A stretch of 64,000 nucleotides of DNA from an uncultured Flavobacteriales bacterium (GCA_943788115.1 CALSPA010000025.1:1-64000), one strand, 5' to 3'; shown: positions 17,518 through 26,700, numbered from the stretch's first letter. Numbers and translations are program-made. Notes: generated by a model from the sequence alone, not told the origin.

Positions 17518-19952
17518 AATTCAAATTGAAGTCCAATTGATGGAAGTAATGTTCCAGATACATTAGCTATTAATTTTGTTTGGTACCTACTTGGATCATT
17601 CGGATTTATTAATCTATTTCCATTGAGATCTGTAGGAACAATTAAACTTGGAGCAGTTTCTGATTGAAAATTATAAGCATTTTGAATGTCTAAATATAGA
17701 TTAAGTGCCATTTTTTTCCAATACCACTTTTTGTCTATTCTAATGTCTAGACCATGATTTGCCTTAAGTCTAAGTTCATTTAATTGATTGTAATCTAATA
17801 GTCCCATGTTAGCGACATCCCAAACTTGTATGTATGATGAGTTTAAAGTATCGAAAGGTGTATAAGGTGAACCACCTGAAAATCTAAATTTCACTCCAAC
17901 TTCCCAATTTTTCTTAAACTTTTTTCCAGCAGTTAAGCTAATTATATTGCCATTGTCCCAAGCTGAAGGTTTGTAGTTGTTGTTTTGATCTCTAAATTCA
18001 CTTCTTACCCATGTATAGGCAAGAATGCCATAAAAACTTTTACTTAATTTTTGTTGGGCTAAAAATTCTATTCCATAAGCCCGCCCTTGGGATGTGCTTG
18101 TAACTTCTTCATTTCCGATTACACCAAAATCGCCTCCCAGATTTGCTAACGAAACATTTTTGTTTACTAAAAAAGGATAATTATTGTAATTTTTATAAAA
18201 TCCTTCAACAGTTATTTTATTAAAAGTAGCCGGGTTGAATTCTAATCCAGCTACTATATGATCATTTGAAATATAGGTAATTTCATTTTCTTTATTTACT
18301 AGCAAATTGTAGTTGTCTCTGTAACCCATTACAGTATATGCAGGAAGTTGATAATACCTGCCAATATTGAAATTGAGACTCATTTTGTTGGTTAATGCAT
18401 ATGCAGCACTAAATCTTGGGGAAAATTGTTTTAGTGGGTTAGCCATTTGTTTAGAATAGGAATTGTGATCAGCTCTTAACCCTAAAGATAGTATTAGCTT
18501 GTTGTTAATTAACTTTTTACTTCCCTGAGCAAAGTAGGAGAATTTGTGAAAGTTTAAATTAGATTCAAAATCTACAATTGTATTGGAATCGCCAAGTGGA
18601 ATTTTAAGAAATGTACTGTTTGTGTATTCTGCATATTCATATCCGAATCCGAAATTTAATTTCCATCCATTTTTTCTAAACGTATTTTCAAATCTCAATT
18701 TGTTTTCAATTTCTTGCGAATTATAATCTTGGAGAAGATTTTGATCAGTTTCAACGTTGTCTGCATATTTCTTAGAAGTGTTGTTGAGGTGGTTTCTTGA
18801 AATAACTAAGGTTTGAAAGCTGTGTTCTTTAAAATGTGTCCATTTACCACCAAAAGTGTAATTCCATTGTGTTGATACAGGAAGATATCCCAATATGTAT
18901 TCATTTCTTTCGTATGTGTCAGGATCGGAAATGTTTTCATTTAAACCTAAGTTTAATTTAAATTCATCTATAGCACCTAACCCTATAAAGGTTAAATTAT
19001 TTTTTTCATTTAATTTAATGCTTTGTTTGAATTGAATATCATTATATGTTGGTAAGAAAGGCAGCTGAATTGCTTTGAATAAAAATTGTAAATATGATCT
19101 TCTTGCAGACAAGACAAAAGTTGATTTTTTTCCAATTGGGCCATCTAATGTTAGACCAATATCACTTGATCCGACAGTAAAAGAAGATGCTAATCTTTCG
19201 TTATTTCCTTCAACTTGTTTGAATTCCAGAACCGAGCTTAATGTGTTACCTCTATTTGCAGGGAATGCTCCTGAATATAAATCAACTTCGCTTATGAAAT
19301 TAACATTTATCATTCCTACAGGGCCACCACTAGAACCTTGTGTGGCAAAATGATTAATATTTGGAACCTCTATCCCGTCTAAATAGAATCGGTTTTCGTT
19401 TGGTGCACCTCCTCTAATTATGATATCATTTCTGAATGAAACAGTTGATGCAACTCCGGGAAGAGATTGAATAACTTTTGAAATATCTCTATTTCCACCA
19501 GGATTTCTATAAATTTCAGTTGCACTTATGTTTCGTTTACTTACAGGGCTTTCTTCTGATTTTATAAACGGAGATGCCTTGATTTCTATTTCTTCCAGAG
19601 ATGTAGTTGTTTCTACTAATCCTGCATTAATAGTTGTTGGTTTGTTAGGTAAAACTATTACTTCAGATGCTGTATATGTTTGATATCCTATAAATGAAAA
19701 AGTAACATTATAGGTGCCAGACATTATATCTTTTATAATGAAATTTCCTTCAAGGTCAGATGAGATTCCTTTTTCTATTTCATTTATATAAATGTTAGCA
19801 AAAGGAATAGGTTCATTGTTAATATTATCGAAAACTCTGCCTTTAATAATTCCGTTTTGACAGTAAATTGTTTCAAAAGTCATTAGAATTAGAAAGGTTA
19901 ATATGATTAATTTTAAATAAGTAGAAAAAAAACTAGTTGTTATATATTTCAT
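17514..19952 (-). CDS. TonB-dependent outer-membrane receptor with carboxypeptidase-like N-domain
   Basis: The 812-residue receptor has a signal segment (LIILTFLILMTFETIYCQ), a CarboxypepD-reg-like beta domain at about 34-115 (GIIKGRVFDNINNEPIPFANIYI), a plug domain (KRNISATEIYRNPGGNRDISKVIQSLPGV begins near 140, IIRGGAPNENRFYLDGIEVP follows) and a 22-strand-type barrel ending in IGLQFEF. It lacks a neighbouring SusD gene, so it is not a typical SusC glycan importer. The ligand is unknown; plausible substrates are metal chelates or peptides. It is divergent from the CarH-like regulator with about 130 bases between starts, so cobalamin uptake is an attractive but untested idea. Confidence 0.9.
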   Translation of the reverse strand: MKYITTSFFSTYLKLIILTFLILMTFETIYCQNGIIKGRVFDNINNEPIPFANIYINEIEKGISSDLEGNFIIKDIMSGTYNVTFSFIGYQTYTASEVIVLPNKPTTINAGLVETTTSLEEIEIKASPFIKSEESPVSKRNISATEIYRNPGGNRDISKVIQSLPGVASTVSFRNDIIIRGGAPNENRFYLDGIEVPNINHFATQGSSGGPVGMINVNFISEVDLYSGAFPANRGNTLSSVLEFKQVEGNNERLASSFTVGSSDIGLTLDGPIGKKSTFVLSARRSYLQFLFKAIQLPFLPTYNDIQFKQSIKLNEKNNLTFIGLGAIDEFKLNLGLNENISDPDTYERNEYILGYLPVSTQWNYTFGGKWTHFKEHSFQTLVISRNHLNNTSKKYADNVETDQNLLQDYNSQEIENKLRFENTFRKNGWKLNFGFGYEYAEYTNSTFLKIPLGDSNTIVDFESNLNFHKFSYFAQGSKKLINNKLILSLGLRADHNSYSKQMANPLKQFSPRFSAAYALTNKMSLNFNIGRYYQLPAYTVMGYRDNYNLLVNKENEITYISNDHIVAGLEFNPATFNKITVEGFYKNYNNYPFLVNKNVSLANLGGDFGVIGNEEVTSTSQGRAYGIEFLAQQKLSKSFYGILAYTWVRSEFRDQNNNYKPSAWDNGNIISLTAGKKFKKNWEVGVKFRFSGGSPYTPFDTLNSSYIQVWDVANMGLLDYNQLNELRLKANHGLDIRIDKKWYWKKMALNLYLDIQNAYNFQSETAPSLIVPTDLNGNRLINPNDPSRYQTKLIANVSGTLLPSIGLQFEF

Positions 19953-20023
19953 TGTGATTTAAGAATTTTTATATATAATTTATATATGTTTAAAGAATAT
20001 TTGTTCAAATATATTGCAAAAAA

Positions 20024-20083
20024 GTTAAACAAAGTCTTTGTAGAACCATTTTGTTTAACTATTTTAGCGTAAAATTAAACAAT
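20024..20083 (+). promoter_or_regulatory. Candidate operator and promoter of the carotenoid operon
   Basis: GTTAAACAAA at 20024-20033 is matched by its exact reverse complement TTTGTTTAAC at 20050-20059, and a third half-site, ATTAAACAAT (8 of 10 the same), lies at 20074-20083 directly before the ATG. A promoter-like pair, TTTG at 20037-20040 and TATTTTAG at 20060-20067 (19-base spacer), is interleaved with these sites. MerR-type CarA/CarH repressors bind several half-sites overlapping the carotenoid promoter, so autoregulation of the operon is inferred. Confidence 0.5.
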
Positions 20084-20962
20084 ATGTCGATATATTCAAT
20101 AGCAGATTTAGAAAAATTATCGGGTATAAAAGCCCACACACTAAGGATTTGGGAAAAAAGATACAATATTGTTGAACCTAACAGAACAGATACTAACATA
20201 AGGTTTTACAATGACTATCAATTAAGGAAAATTCTTAATGTATCATTTTTAATTAATCAAGGATTTAAAATAAGTAAGATAGCTAAACTTGATGAATCTA
20301 ATTTGGCCATTAAAGTTAAAGAAAGCTCTACTGTTTCAGCTAGTCATGAATCTTATATAAATGACTTTATAATTTCAGCTTTAACTTTTGATGCCGAACT
20401 ATTTAATAATACTTTTGATAATGTAATTAGTAAATTTGGTCTCTCTGAGACTTATGAGTCTATCATTATACCATCTTTAAATAAAATTGGTTCATTGTGG
20501 TCATCTGGCGATTTATACCCTTCTCAAGAACATTTTATTTCTAACCTTATTAAACAGAAATTCTATCACATTTTAGAAGAAAAAAAAGACAATAATAAAA
20601 TTAATAAAACAGCACTACTATTTTTGCCGCCTTGGGAAAACCATGATTTTGCTCTTATTTATGCTGATATTATTCTACAAGAAAGGGGGCTTAATGTTTG
20701 CAATATTGGAAAAGCTTTCTCAAAGGAAAGTGTTTATGAATGTATTGAAAAAACTCAACCTGATTACATATTTACTACTATTATTGTTGGACATAAGGTT
20801 TCTGAAATTCAAGAATTTTGTGATCAAATTAATCTTCTTAAGAAAAATGCAAATTTTTTGCTTGGAGGTAATATGAATCTTTTAAAATTAGTTAACACAA
20901 AAGCACAATTATTTAATTCTTGTAAAGAGTTTGAGAATTATGTTAAATTTAAAATTAATTAA
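20084..20962 (+). CDS. CarH/CarA-like MerR regulator with B12-binding domain
   Basis: The 292-residue protein begins with a MerR helix-turn-helix (IADLEKLSGIKAHTLRIWEKRY, NIRFYNDYQLRKILN), then a helical domain and a C-terminal cobalamin-binding Rossmann domain. The helical domain carries W139 and E149-H150, an exact W-x9-EH motif that caps adenosylcobalamin in CarH. E185-N-H187 fits the E-x-H axial-ligand motif, and a GG pair (LLGGN) follows near the end. These features match light-sensing CarH repressors of carotenoid genes. The ATG at 20084 is chosen because it starts the winged-helix domain; a TTG 11 codons upstream falls in the operator. It directly precedes crtI by three bases. Confidence 0.85.
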   Translation: MSIYSIADLEKLSGIKAHTLRIWEKRYNIVEPNRTDTNIRFYNDYQLRKILNVSFLINQGFKISKIAKLDESNLAIKVKESSTVSASHESYINDFIISALTFDAELFNNTFDNVISKFGLSETYESIIIPSLNKIGSLWSSGDLYPSQEHFISNLIKQKFYHILEEKKDNNKINKTALLFLPPWENHDFALIYADIILQERGLNVCNIGKAFSKESVYECIEKTQPDYIFTTIIVGHKVSEIQEFCDQINLLKKNANFLLGGNMNLLKLVNTKAQLFNSCKEFENYVKFKIN

Positions 20963-20965
20963 GTT

Positions 20966-22432
20966 TTGAAAAAAGTTGGAATAATTGGTACAGGCTTTTC
21001 AAGTTTAACAGCTGCTATAGAGCTTTCAAAAATGGGTTTTGATGTTGAAGTATTTGAAAAAAACTCATCTCCTGGTGGGAGAGCGCGTCATTTTGAAGTG
21101 GATGGTTTTACTTTTGACATGGGGCCAAGTTGGTATTGGATGCCAGATGTTTTCGATGATTTTTTTAAAAAGCATAACAAGAAAATTTCTGATTATTATG
21201 ATCTTGTAAAGTTGGATCCAGGGTTTTCTATCTATTATGAAGATAAAAACAGACTAGATGTACCAGAATCATATGAGGAGTTAAAAAAAGTTTTTGAATC
21301 AATTGAAAATGGAAGTAGTGAGAAACTTGAAAAATTCATCAAAAGAGCTGAGAAGAAATACGAAATAGGTGTTAAGAATTTAGTCTATAAACCCTCAAAA
21401 TCATTTTTAGAATTTTTAAATATTAAAGTAATTAAAGGGGCGTTTCACTTAGATATTTTCACTGTTTTCAGTAAATATGTTAGGAAATATTTCAAGCATC
21501 CTAAACTCATTAAATTAATGGAGTTTCCTATTTTGTTTCTAGGGGCTCTTCCTAGTAATACTCCAGCAATGTATAGTTTAATGAACTATTCTGCCTTAAA
21601 ACAAGGAACTTATTATCCAATTGGTGGCTTTTTTAAAGTCATTGACTCTCTAGTTAAAATAGCTGAAGAAAGTGGAGTCAAATTCCATTATGACTCAGAA
21701 GTTACAAAGATAAACGTGGTAAATAAAGTTGTTGAAAATTTTGAAATTAACAATAAAAAGATTTCTATAGATATCGTTGTTGCTGGTGCTGATTACCATC
21801 ACGTAGAAAAAAATCTTTTACAAGAAAAGTATAGAAATTATGATGAGAAATATTGGGATTCTAGAAAATTAGCACCATCAAGTTTGTTGTTTTATTTAGG
21901 TGTTAACAAAAAACTTTTAAATGTAAATCATCATACATTGTTTTTTGATCAAGATTTCTCAGTTCATGCCGAAGAAATTTATGAAACTCCTAAGTGGCCA
22001 TCATCTCCTCTATTTTATATGAGCTGTCCTTCCGTTACAGATGAAACTATCGCGCCAAAAGGAATGGAGAATTTAATGCTATTAATACCATTGGCACCTG
22101 GTCTTGAAGATACTGAAGAGATGAGAGAGAAGTATTTCAACATTATGATGAAAAGAATTCAACAGCTAACTGGAAATGACTTTAAAGAAAATATAGTATA
22201 TAAAAAATCCTACTGTGTTAAAGACTTTGAAAAAGATTATCATGCTTACAAAGGAAATGCCTACGGCTTGGCTAATACATTAGATCAAACAGCTATTTTA
22301 AAGCCTAGTTTAAGGAATAAACACATCAATAATTTATTCTATACAGGACAGCTAACGGTTCCGGGGCCAGGAGTTCCACCATCCATTATTTCCGGACAAG
22401 TTGTTGCGAGTGAAATAAATAAACATTTTTAA
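20966..22432 (+). CDS. crtI: Phytoene desaturase (CrtI family)
   Basis: CrtI introduces four double bonds into phytoene to form lycopene, using FAD. The N-terminal dinucleotide motif VGIIGTGFSSLTAAIELSKMG, the following FEKNSSPGGRARHF and the C-terminal YTGQLTVPGPGVPPSIISGQVV signature are typical. The length of 488 residues is normal. The start is TTG, three bases after the regulator stop; no ATG fits the Rossmann start. It sits between the CarH-like regulator and crtB. Bacteroidota often carry related desaturases for other carotenoid steps, but the operon context supports the phytoene role. Confidence 0.92.
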   Translation: MKKVGIIGTGFSSLTAAIELSKMGFDVEVFEKNSSPGGRARHFEVDGFTFDMGPSWYWMPDVFDDFFKKHNKKISDYYDLVKLDPGFSIYYEDKNRLDVPESYEELKKVFESIENGSSEKLEKFIKRAEKKYEIGVKNLVYKPSKSFLEFLNIKVIKGAFHLDIFTVFSKYVRKYFKHPKLIKLMEFPILFLGALPSNTPAMYSLMNYSALKQGTYYPIGGFFKVIDSLVKIAEESGVKFHYDSEVTKINVVNKVVENFEINNKKISIDIVVAGADYHHVEKNLLQEKYRNYDEKYWDSRKLAPSSLLFYLGVNKKLLNVNHHTLFFDQDFSVHAEEIYETPKWPSSPLFYMSCPSVTDETIAPKGMENLMLLIPLAPGLEDTEEMREKYFNIMMKRIQQLTGNDFKENIVYKKSYCVKDFEKDYHAYKGNAYGLANTLDQTAILKPSLRNKHINNLFYTGQLTVPGPGVPPSIISGQVVASEINKHF

Positions 22433-22441
22433 ATTTAAGCC

Positions 22442-23278
22442 ATGAAAAAATTATATGATGATATATCATTCAGTTCAAGTAAGCTAATTACTAGAACCTA
22501 TAGTACAAGTTTTTCCTTAGGAATTTATTTTTTAAATAAAAAAATACATAAAGCTATTTATGCTATTTATGGTTTTGTCAGGTTAGCAGATGAAATTGTT
22601 GATTCTTTTCATGATTATCCAAAAGAGCAGTTGCTTAAAGAATTTAAAGAAGAAGCATTTAAATCTTTAGAATTGGGAATTAGTATTAATCCTATAATTA
22701 ATTCTTTTCAAAAAATTGTAAATGAATATAATATAGATCACGAGCTTATTCATATATTTTTAAGAAGTATGGAACAAGATTTATCTAAAATCGAGTATTC
22801 TAATGAAAAAGAAAAATATGATCAATATATTGTAGGTTCTGCAGAGGTTGTAGGTTTAATGTGTTTAATGGTTTTTGTTGATGGAGATAAAGAAATGTAT
22901 GATTCTTTAGAAAACTCAGCCAGAAAATTAGGTGCAGCTCTTCAAAAAGTGAATTTCTTAAGAGATGTTAATGCTGATTTTAATTCTTTAGGAAGATCAT
23001 ATTTCCCTAAAGTAGATTTAAACAATTTTTCCAAGGAAGATAAGTTAATTATTGAAGAAGATATTGACGCTGATTTTAAGTTGGCTTATGAGGGCATTAG
23101 AAAACTTCCAAAGTCTTCTAAATTAGGTGTCTTTATTGCCTACACATATTACATTTCATTATTTAAAAAAATCAAAGCTTTACCACCAACAAAAATGATG
23201 AGTTCTAGAGTAAGAATTAATAATTCTAAAAAATTATATTTAGCTTGCAAGTCAATGTTGGTATATAAGTTGAATTAG
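22442..23278 (+). CDS. crtB: Phytoene synthase
   Basis: CrtB joins two geranylgeranyl diphosphates head to head to give phytoene, the entry step. The first aspartate-rich site is in VRLADEIVDSFHD and the second in LGAALQKVNFLRDVNADFNSLGRSYFP, both intact for magnesium-diphosphate binding. The protein is 278 residues, normal for the family. It starts nine bases after crtI and ends two bases before crtZ, so it belongs to the same operon. The geranylgeranyl diphosphate synthase itself is not in this window. Confidence 0.94.
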   Translation: MKKLYDDISFSSSKLITRTYSTSFSLGIYFLNKKIHKAIYAIYGFVRLADEIVDSFHDYPKEQLLKEFKEEAFKSLELGISINPIINSFQKIVNEYNIDHELIHIFLRSMEQDLSKIEYSNEKEKYDQYIVGSAEVVGLMCLMVFVDGDKEMYDSLENSARKLGAALQKVNFLRDVNADFNSLGRSYFPKVDLNNFSKEDKLIIEEDIDADFKLAYEGIRKLPKSSKLGVFIAYTYYISLFKKIKALPPTKMMSSRVRINNSKKLYLACKSMLVYKLN

Positions 23279-23280
23279 TC

Positions 23281-23742
23281 ATGATTTTTTTTAATGTTTT
23301 CATTTGCTTAATAACCTTTTTACTTATGGAGGGTGTTGCATGGTTTACTCACAAATATATTATGCATGGATTCCTATGGAAGGTTCATAAAGACCATCAT
23401 GTTAAAACCACAAAATCTTTTTTTGAAAATAATGATTTGTTTTTTTTAATTTTCGCAATTCCCGGTTCCTTATTTATTATTTATGGGTCAATAATTGGAT
23501 ATTCACAACTCTTGTTTTGGGTCGGACTAGGAATCACAATTTATGGTGCAGCATATTTTTTTGTTCACGATTTATTTATTCATCAAAGAATTAAAGTTCT
23601 TAAGAACTCAAAGAACCCATATTTATTGGCAATCAGAAGAGGTCATAAAGTTCATCATAAACATTTAGGAAAACAAGATGGTGAATGCTTTGGAATGTTG
23701 TTAGTCCCGTTCAAGTATTTCAAACACTATTCTAAAAAATAA
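23281..23742 (+). CDS. crtZ: Beta-carotene hydroxylase
   Basis: CrtZ is a di-iron membrane hydroxylase of the fatty-acid-hydroxylase superfamily that adds hydroxyl groups at C3 and C3' of beta-carotene to make zeaxanthin. Histidine clusters HKYIMHG, HKDHH, HDLFIHQR and HKVHHKHLG supply the iron ligands, with hydrophobic helices between. The length of 153 residues is typical of the short bacterial type. Its stop codon overlaps the first base of the cyclase start. No crtW ketolase is seen nearby, so zeaxanthin is the expected end product of this cluster. Confidence 0.93.
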   Translation: MIFFNVFICLITFLLMEGVAWFTHKYIMHGFLWKVHKDHHVKTTKSFFENNDLFFLIFAIPGSLFIIYGSIIGYSQLLFWVGLGITIYGAAYFFVHDLFIHQRIKVLKNSKNPYLLAIRRGHKVHHKHLGKQDGECFGMLLVPFKYFKHYSKK

Positions 23743-24425
23743 TGTTTACATACTTATACTTACTTATTGATTTTTTTGTAATTCTAATTCCTCTGTTTTT
23801 TACTTTTCATAAAAGACTGAATTTCTTCCGAAATTACCCTCCATTTTTCATTTCTACATTTGTTGTTGGTGCTGTGTTTGTTGTTTGGGATGTTTATTTT
23901 ACCAATTTGGGATACTGGGGGTTTAATCCCAATTATTTAACAGGTTTTAATCTGTTTTCACTGCCAATAGAAGAAGTTTTGTTCTTTTTTTGTATTCCTT
24001 ATGCTTGTGTTTTCTCTTATCATGTTTTAGAGACAATATACCCTATATCAGATTCTGACAACTTAAAGAAATTCAATTACTTGTTTTCTTTTGTTTTGTT
24101 TGTTTTGGGTCTGATATTCATAGAAAAACATTATACATCTATAACTTTTATTGCATTATCAATTGTATTATTAATAGCCCCTTTATTTATTAATCTTAAA
24201 ATGTTTTATAGGGCTTATGGTATATTGTTGATTCCTTTTCTAATAACAAATGGGCTTTTGACGGGTTCTTTTATTAAAGATCAGGTTGTTTGGTATAATG
24301 ATGATTATAATCTTGGGATTCGTATTTTAACAATTCCAGTTGAAGATGTATTTTATGGAATGTTGCTTATTCTTTTAAATGTCATAATTTATGAGAAGTT
24401 AAGAGATTCTGTTTTTAAGCGTTAG
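23742..24425 (+). CDS. Lycopene beta-cyclase, CrtYcd/CarR-type membrane protein
   Basis: This 227-residue protein has seven or so hydrophobic helices and two lycopene-cyclase domains fused in tandem, each with its acidic motif: SLPIEEVLFFFCIPYAC in the first half and TIPVEDVFYGMLLILLN in the second. The halves correspond to the CrtYc and CrtYd subunits of actinobacterial cyclases, here in one polypeptide as in Bacteroidota and fungal CarRA. It turns lycopene into beta-carotene, the substrate for CrtZ. The 3' end overlaps the convergent aquaporin gene by 27 bases. Confidence 0.9.
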   Translation: MFTYLYLLIDFFVILIPLFFTFHKRLNFFRNYPPFFISTFVVGAVFVVWDVYFTNLGYWGFNPNYLTGFNLFSLPIEEVLFFFCIPYACVFSYHVLETIYPISDSDNLKKFNYLFSFVLFVLGLIFIEKHYTSITFIALSIVLLIAPLFINLKMFYRAYGILLIPFLITNGLLTGSFIKDQVVWYNDDYNLGIRILTIPVEDVFYGMLLILLNVIIYEKLRDSVFKR

Positions 24426-25142
24426 TTTAAAGGCGAATGCTCCTAAAACCCCTCCTATTAGTGGAGCCAATATGTAAACAATTAACCACCCTATCCCATT
24501 ATAGTTAAATGCAAATTGCTCCCAGCCGTTAAAATAGGCTATTATTCTTGGGGCAAAATCTCTTGCTGGATTCATACAGCATTGTGTATATGGAGCAACA
24601 ATATAAATGATAACACCTACAGTTAATCCAATCAAAGTTGGGCTTAATTTTTTCAACTTTGAGATATTGGTAATAATAAAGATTAGATAGATAAGAAAAA
24701 AAGTAGCCATCATTTCAATTATACTAGCTATAGGGAGGCTTACCCAATCTAAGTTGTCAAATGTTGGGTTTGGAAAGTATTCTCCAAAAACACAAGCGGT
24801 TTTTAAATTAAATATTTCAATATCATTCTTTATAATTTTAAATAGTATAAAGCCAGCAATTAAAGCACCAATGAATTGAGCAATTATATAGTAAAAGAAT
24901 TCATTAACTTTTATTTCTTTTTCGGTTAGCATTGCTAATGATACAGCAGGGTTTAGATGGGCTCCAGATAGTTTCAAAGATGAGTAAATTCCTAGTATTA
25001 CACCAATAGTCCAAAAAAGAGCAACTTCAAAAAGTGTGGTTATTAATTCATATATGATTGCTAGAGATACTGATCCACAACCAATGAAAACTAAAATAAA
25101 TGTGCCTATAATTTCTCCTAGAAAAATTCTTTTAACACTCAT
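24399..25142 (-). CDS. Aquaglyceroporin-like MIP channel, possible arsenite exporter
   Basis: The 247-residue MIP-family channel has six membrane helices and both half-helix motifs: SGAHLNPAVSLAM and QCCMNPARDFAPR. The aspartate after the second NPAR is the GlpF-type mark of a solute-permeable aquaglyceroporin in place of a strict water channel. It is separated by one base from arsC and shares its strand, the arrangement seen in Sinorhizobium where AqpS lets arsenite made by ArsC leave the cell. No glycerol kinase gene is nearby. Its tail overlaps lycopene cyclase in the opposite direction. The arsenite role is inferred from family and neighbour only. Confidence 0.85.
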   Translation of the reverse strand: MSVKRIFLGEIIGTFILVFIGCGSVSLAIIYELITTLFEVALFWTIGVILGIYSSLKLSGAHLNPAVSLAMLTEKEIKVNEFFYYIIAQFIGALIAGFILFKIIKNDIEIFNLKTACVFGEYFPNPTFDNLDWVSLPIASIIEMMATFFLIYLIFIITNISKLKKLSPTLIGLTVGVIIYIVAPYTQCCMNPARDFAPRIIAYFNGWEQFAFNYNGIGWLIVYILAPLIGGVLGAFAFKLTLKNRIS

Positions 25143-25143
25143 A

Positions 25144-25569
25144 TTAAAAGTTGTCTTTTAGGTAATTTTCGCTAAATGATTTTATTTCTTCTCTAGTTTT
25201 TTTAAAAGCATCGTTGATGCTGTCAACTGAGCCAATAACCTTGGTTGGGTCGGAAAAATTATGGTGTATTTTAATTGTGTTCTCATTGAATATTGGGCAG
25301 TGTTCATTTGCGTGATCGCATACGGTTATTACATGAGTTATGCCTTTATTAAGATAATCTTCAATTTTGTTTGAGGTGTGGTGTGAAATATCTATTCGAT
25401 CTTCTTTTAGTATTTCAATTACCTTGGAATTCACTCCGTGAGCTTCTATACCAGCGCTAAATATTTCGGCATCAATGTTCTCTTTTTCACAGAAAAACCT
25501 TAAGTAAGCTTCGGCCATTTGGCTACGACAACTATTGCCCGTACATATAACTAAAATTTTATTTTTCAT
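25144..25569 (-). CDS. arsC: Arsenate reductase, low-molecular-weight phosphatase type
   Basis: The 141-residue protein has the P-loop ICTGNSCRSQMAEAYL (CX5R: C-T-G-N-S-C-R) at its start and a later cysteine in ITVCDHANEHCPIF, the pattern of thioredoxin-coupled ArsC (pI258 type), which reduces arsenate to arsenite via a cysteine relay. The pI258 enzyme uses three cysteines; here C10 in the P-loop and the C-x6-C pair near 88 and 95 are available. It is translated one base ahead of the aquaglyceroporin. No arsR or arsB is visible in the neighbourhood. Confidence 0.88.
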   Translation of the reverse strand: MKNKILVICTGNSCRSQMAEAYLRFFCEKENIDAEIFSAGIEAHGVNSKVIEILKEDRIDISHHTSNKIEDYLNKGITHVITVCDHANEHCPIFNENTIKIHHNFSDPTKVIGSVDSINDAFKKTREEIKSFSENYLKDNF

Positions 25570-25647
25570 TTGAAATCTAAATTTATTAAATAATAGTTAT
25601 GAGTTGTTGTAAATAGGTATTATTTGATATAATATTTAATTTTGTGT

Positions 25648-26700
25648 ATGATGAAAATGATAAAAACCCCTTTTCAGTTTGCTTTTTTTGTTGCTACAAT
25701 TATTGGAATTGTATTATTTGCCTTTCAGTATATATACTTTGTATTGTCAGATACTCCCATAGATTATTATTATTTAATAATTGTCTCAGTTTTAATTTGG
25801 CTTATTAGTTATGCTGTTGTTTATTTTCTGTTGGAAAAAATGATTACTCAAAAAATAAGGTTGCTTTACAGAACTATACATAATTATAAAATTACAAAAG
25901 ATGAATTTCCTTTAAGTATGAATGAAGATCTTTTGTCTGTTGCTGAAGATCAGGTAATGGAGTGGGCGGAATCTAATAGAGAAGAAATAAATAAATTAAA
26001 AGAGCAGGAGGTTTTTAGAAGAGATTTTTTAGGAAATTTAGCTCATGAATTAAAAACACCAATTTTCAGTATACAAGGTTATATTTTAACGCTGCTTGAG
26101 GGTGGGTTGGAAGATGAAAGTGTGAATAGAGAGTTTTTAAAAAGAGCGTCAAAGGGTGTAGATAGAATGACTAAGATAGTTGAGGATTTAGACGTTATTA
26201 ACAAGTTTGAATCTGAAAGGATAAAGCTAGATCTAAGAAGTATTGATGTTGTTCAAATCGCCAAAGAAATAATGGATGATTTAGAAATAAAGGCTAATGA
26301 GAGAAATATAAAATTAGTCTTTAATAGTAATTATGATGATGCAATTTTAACCATCTGTGATAGAGATAAAATTGCTCAAGTTTTTCAAAATTTAATTAAC
26401 AATGCTATAAATTACTCAGAAGATGGTAAGCAGGTAGAAATAAGGTTTTATGATATCGAGGACAATGTTTTAATTGAAGTCTCTGATCAAGGGTTGGGAA
26501 TTGAGGAAAAACATTTGGGTCGATTATTTGAAAGATTTTATAGAGTTGATAAAAGTCGGGCTAGAAATAAAGGTGGTACTGGTTTAGGGTTGGCTATTGT
26601 TAAGCATGTCGTAGAAGCTCATAATCAATCTATTAGCGTTAGGAGCTCAATAGGCAAGGGGTCTACTTTCTCGTTTACTTTGAAGAAGTTTAAAAAGTAG
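25648..26700 (+). CDS. Sensor histidine kinase, PhoR/WalK-like, without a neighbouring regulator
   Basis: Two N-terminal membrane helices (residues about 8-30 and 38-60) surround a very short periplasmic loop, so direct external sensing is unlikely. The H-box (NLAHELKTPIFSIQGY, His near 133) and the catalytic N (FQNLINNAINYSEDG), G1 (VSDQGLGI), F (RLFERFYR) and G2 (GGTGLGLAIVKH) boxes follow. The ATG at 25648 is preferred to the TTG two codons upstream. No response-regulator gene adjoins it; in many Bacteroidota relatives a regulator precedes a kinase of this type, so the partner is probably elsewhere. The gene is divergent from arsC. Confidence 0.92.
   Translation: MMKMIKTPFQFAFFVATIIGIVLFAFQYIYFVLSDTPIDYYYLIIVSVLIWLISYAVVYFLLEKMITQKIRLLYRTIHNYKITKDEFPLSMNEDLLSVAEDQVMEWAESNREEINKLKEQEVFRRDFLGNLAHELKTPIFSIQGYILTLLEGGLEDESVNREFLKRASKGVDRMTKIVEDLDVINKFESERIKLDLRSIDVVQIAKEIMDDLEIKANERNIKLVFNSNYDDAILTICDRDKIAQVFQNLINNAINYSEDGKQVEIRFYDIEDNVLIEVSDQGLGIEEKHLGRLFERFYRVDKSRARNKGGTGLGLAIVKHVVEAHNQSISVRSSIGKGSTFSFTLKKFKK

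Noticed and set aside
17514-19952. SusC-type glycan importer
   Set aside because: No SusD-like gene or glycan-degrading gene is adjacent, so only a general TonB-dependent receptor is called.
24399-25569. The aquaporin as a simple water channel (AqpZ)
   Set aside because: The aspartate after the second NPAR motif and the neighbour arsC favour an aquaglyceroporin-type channel.
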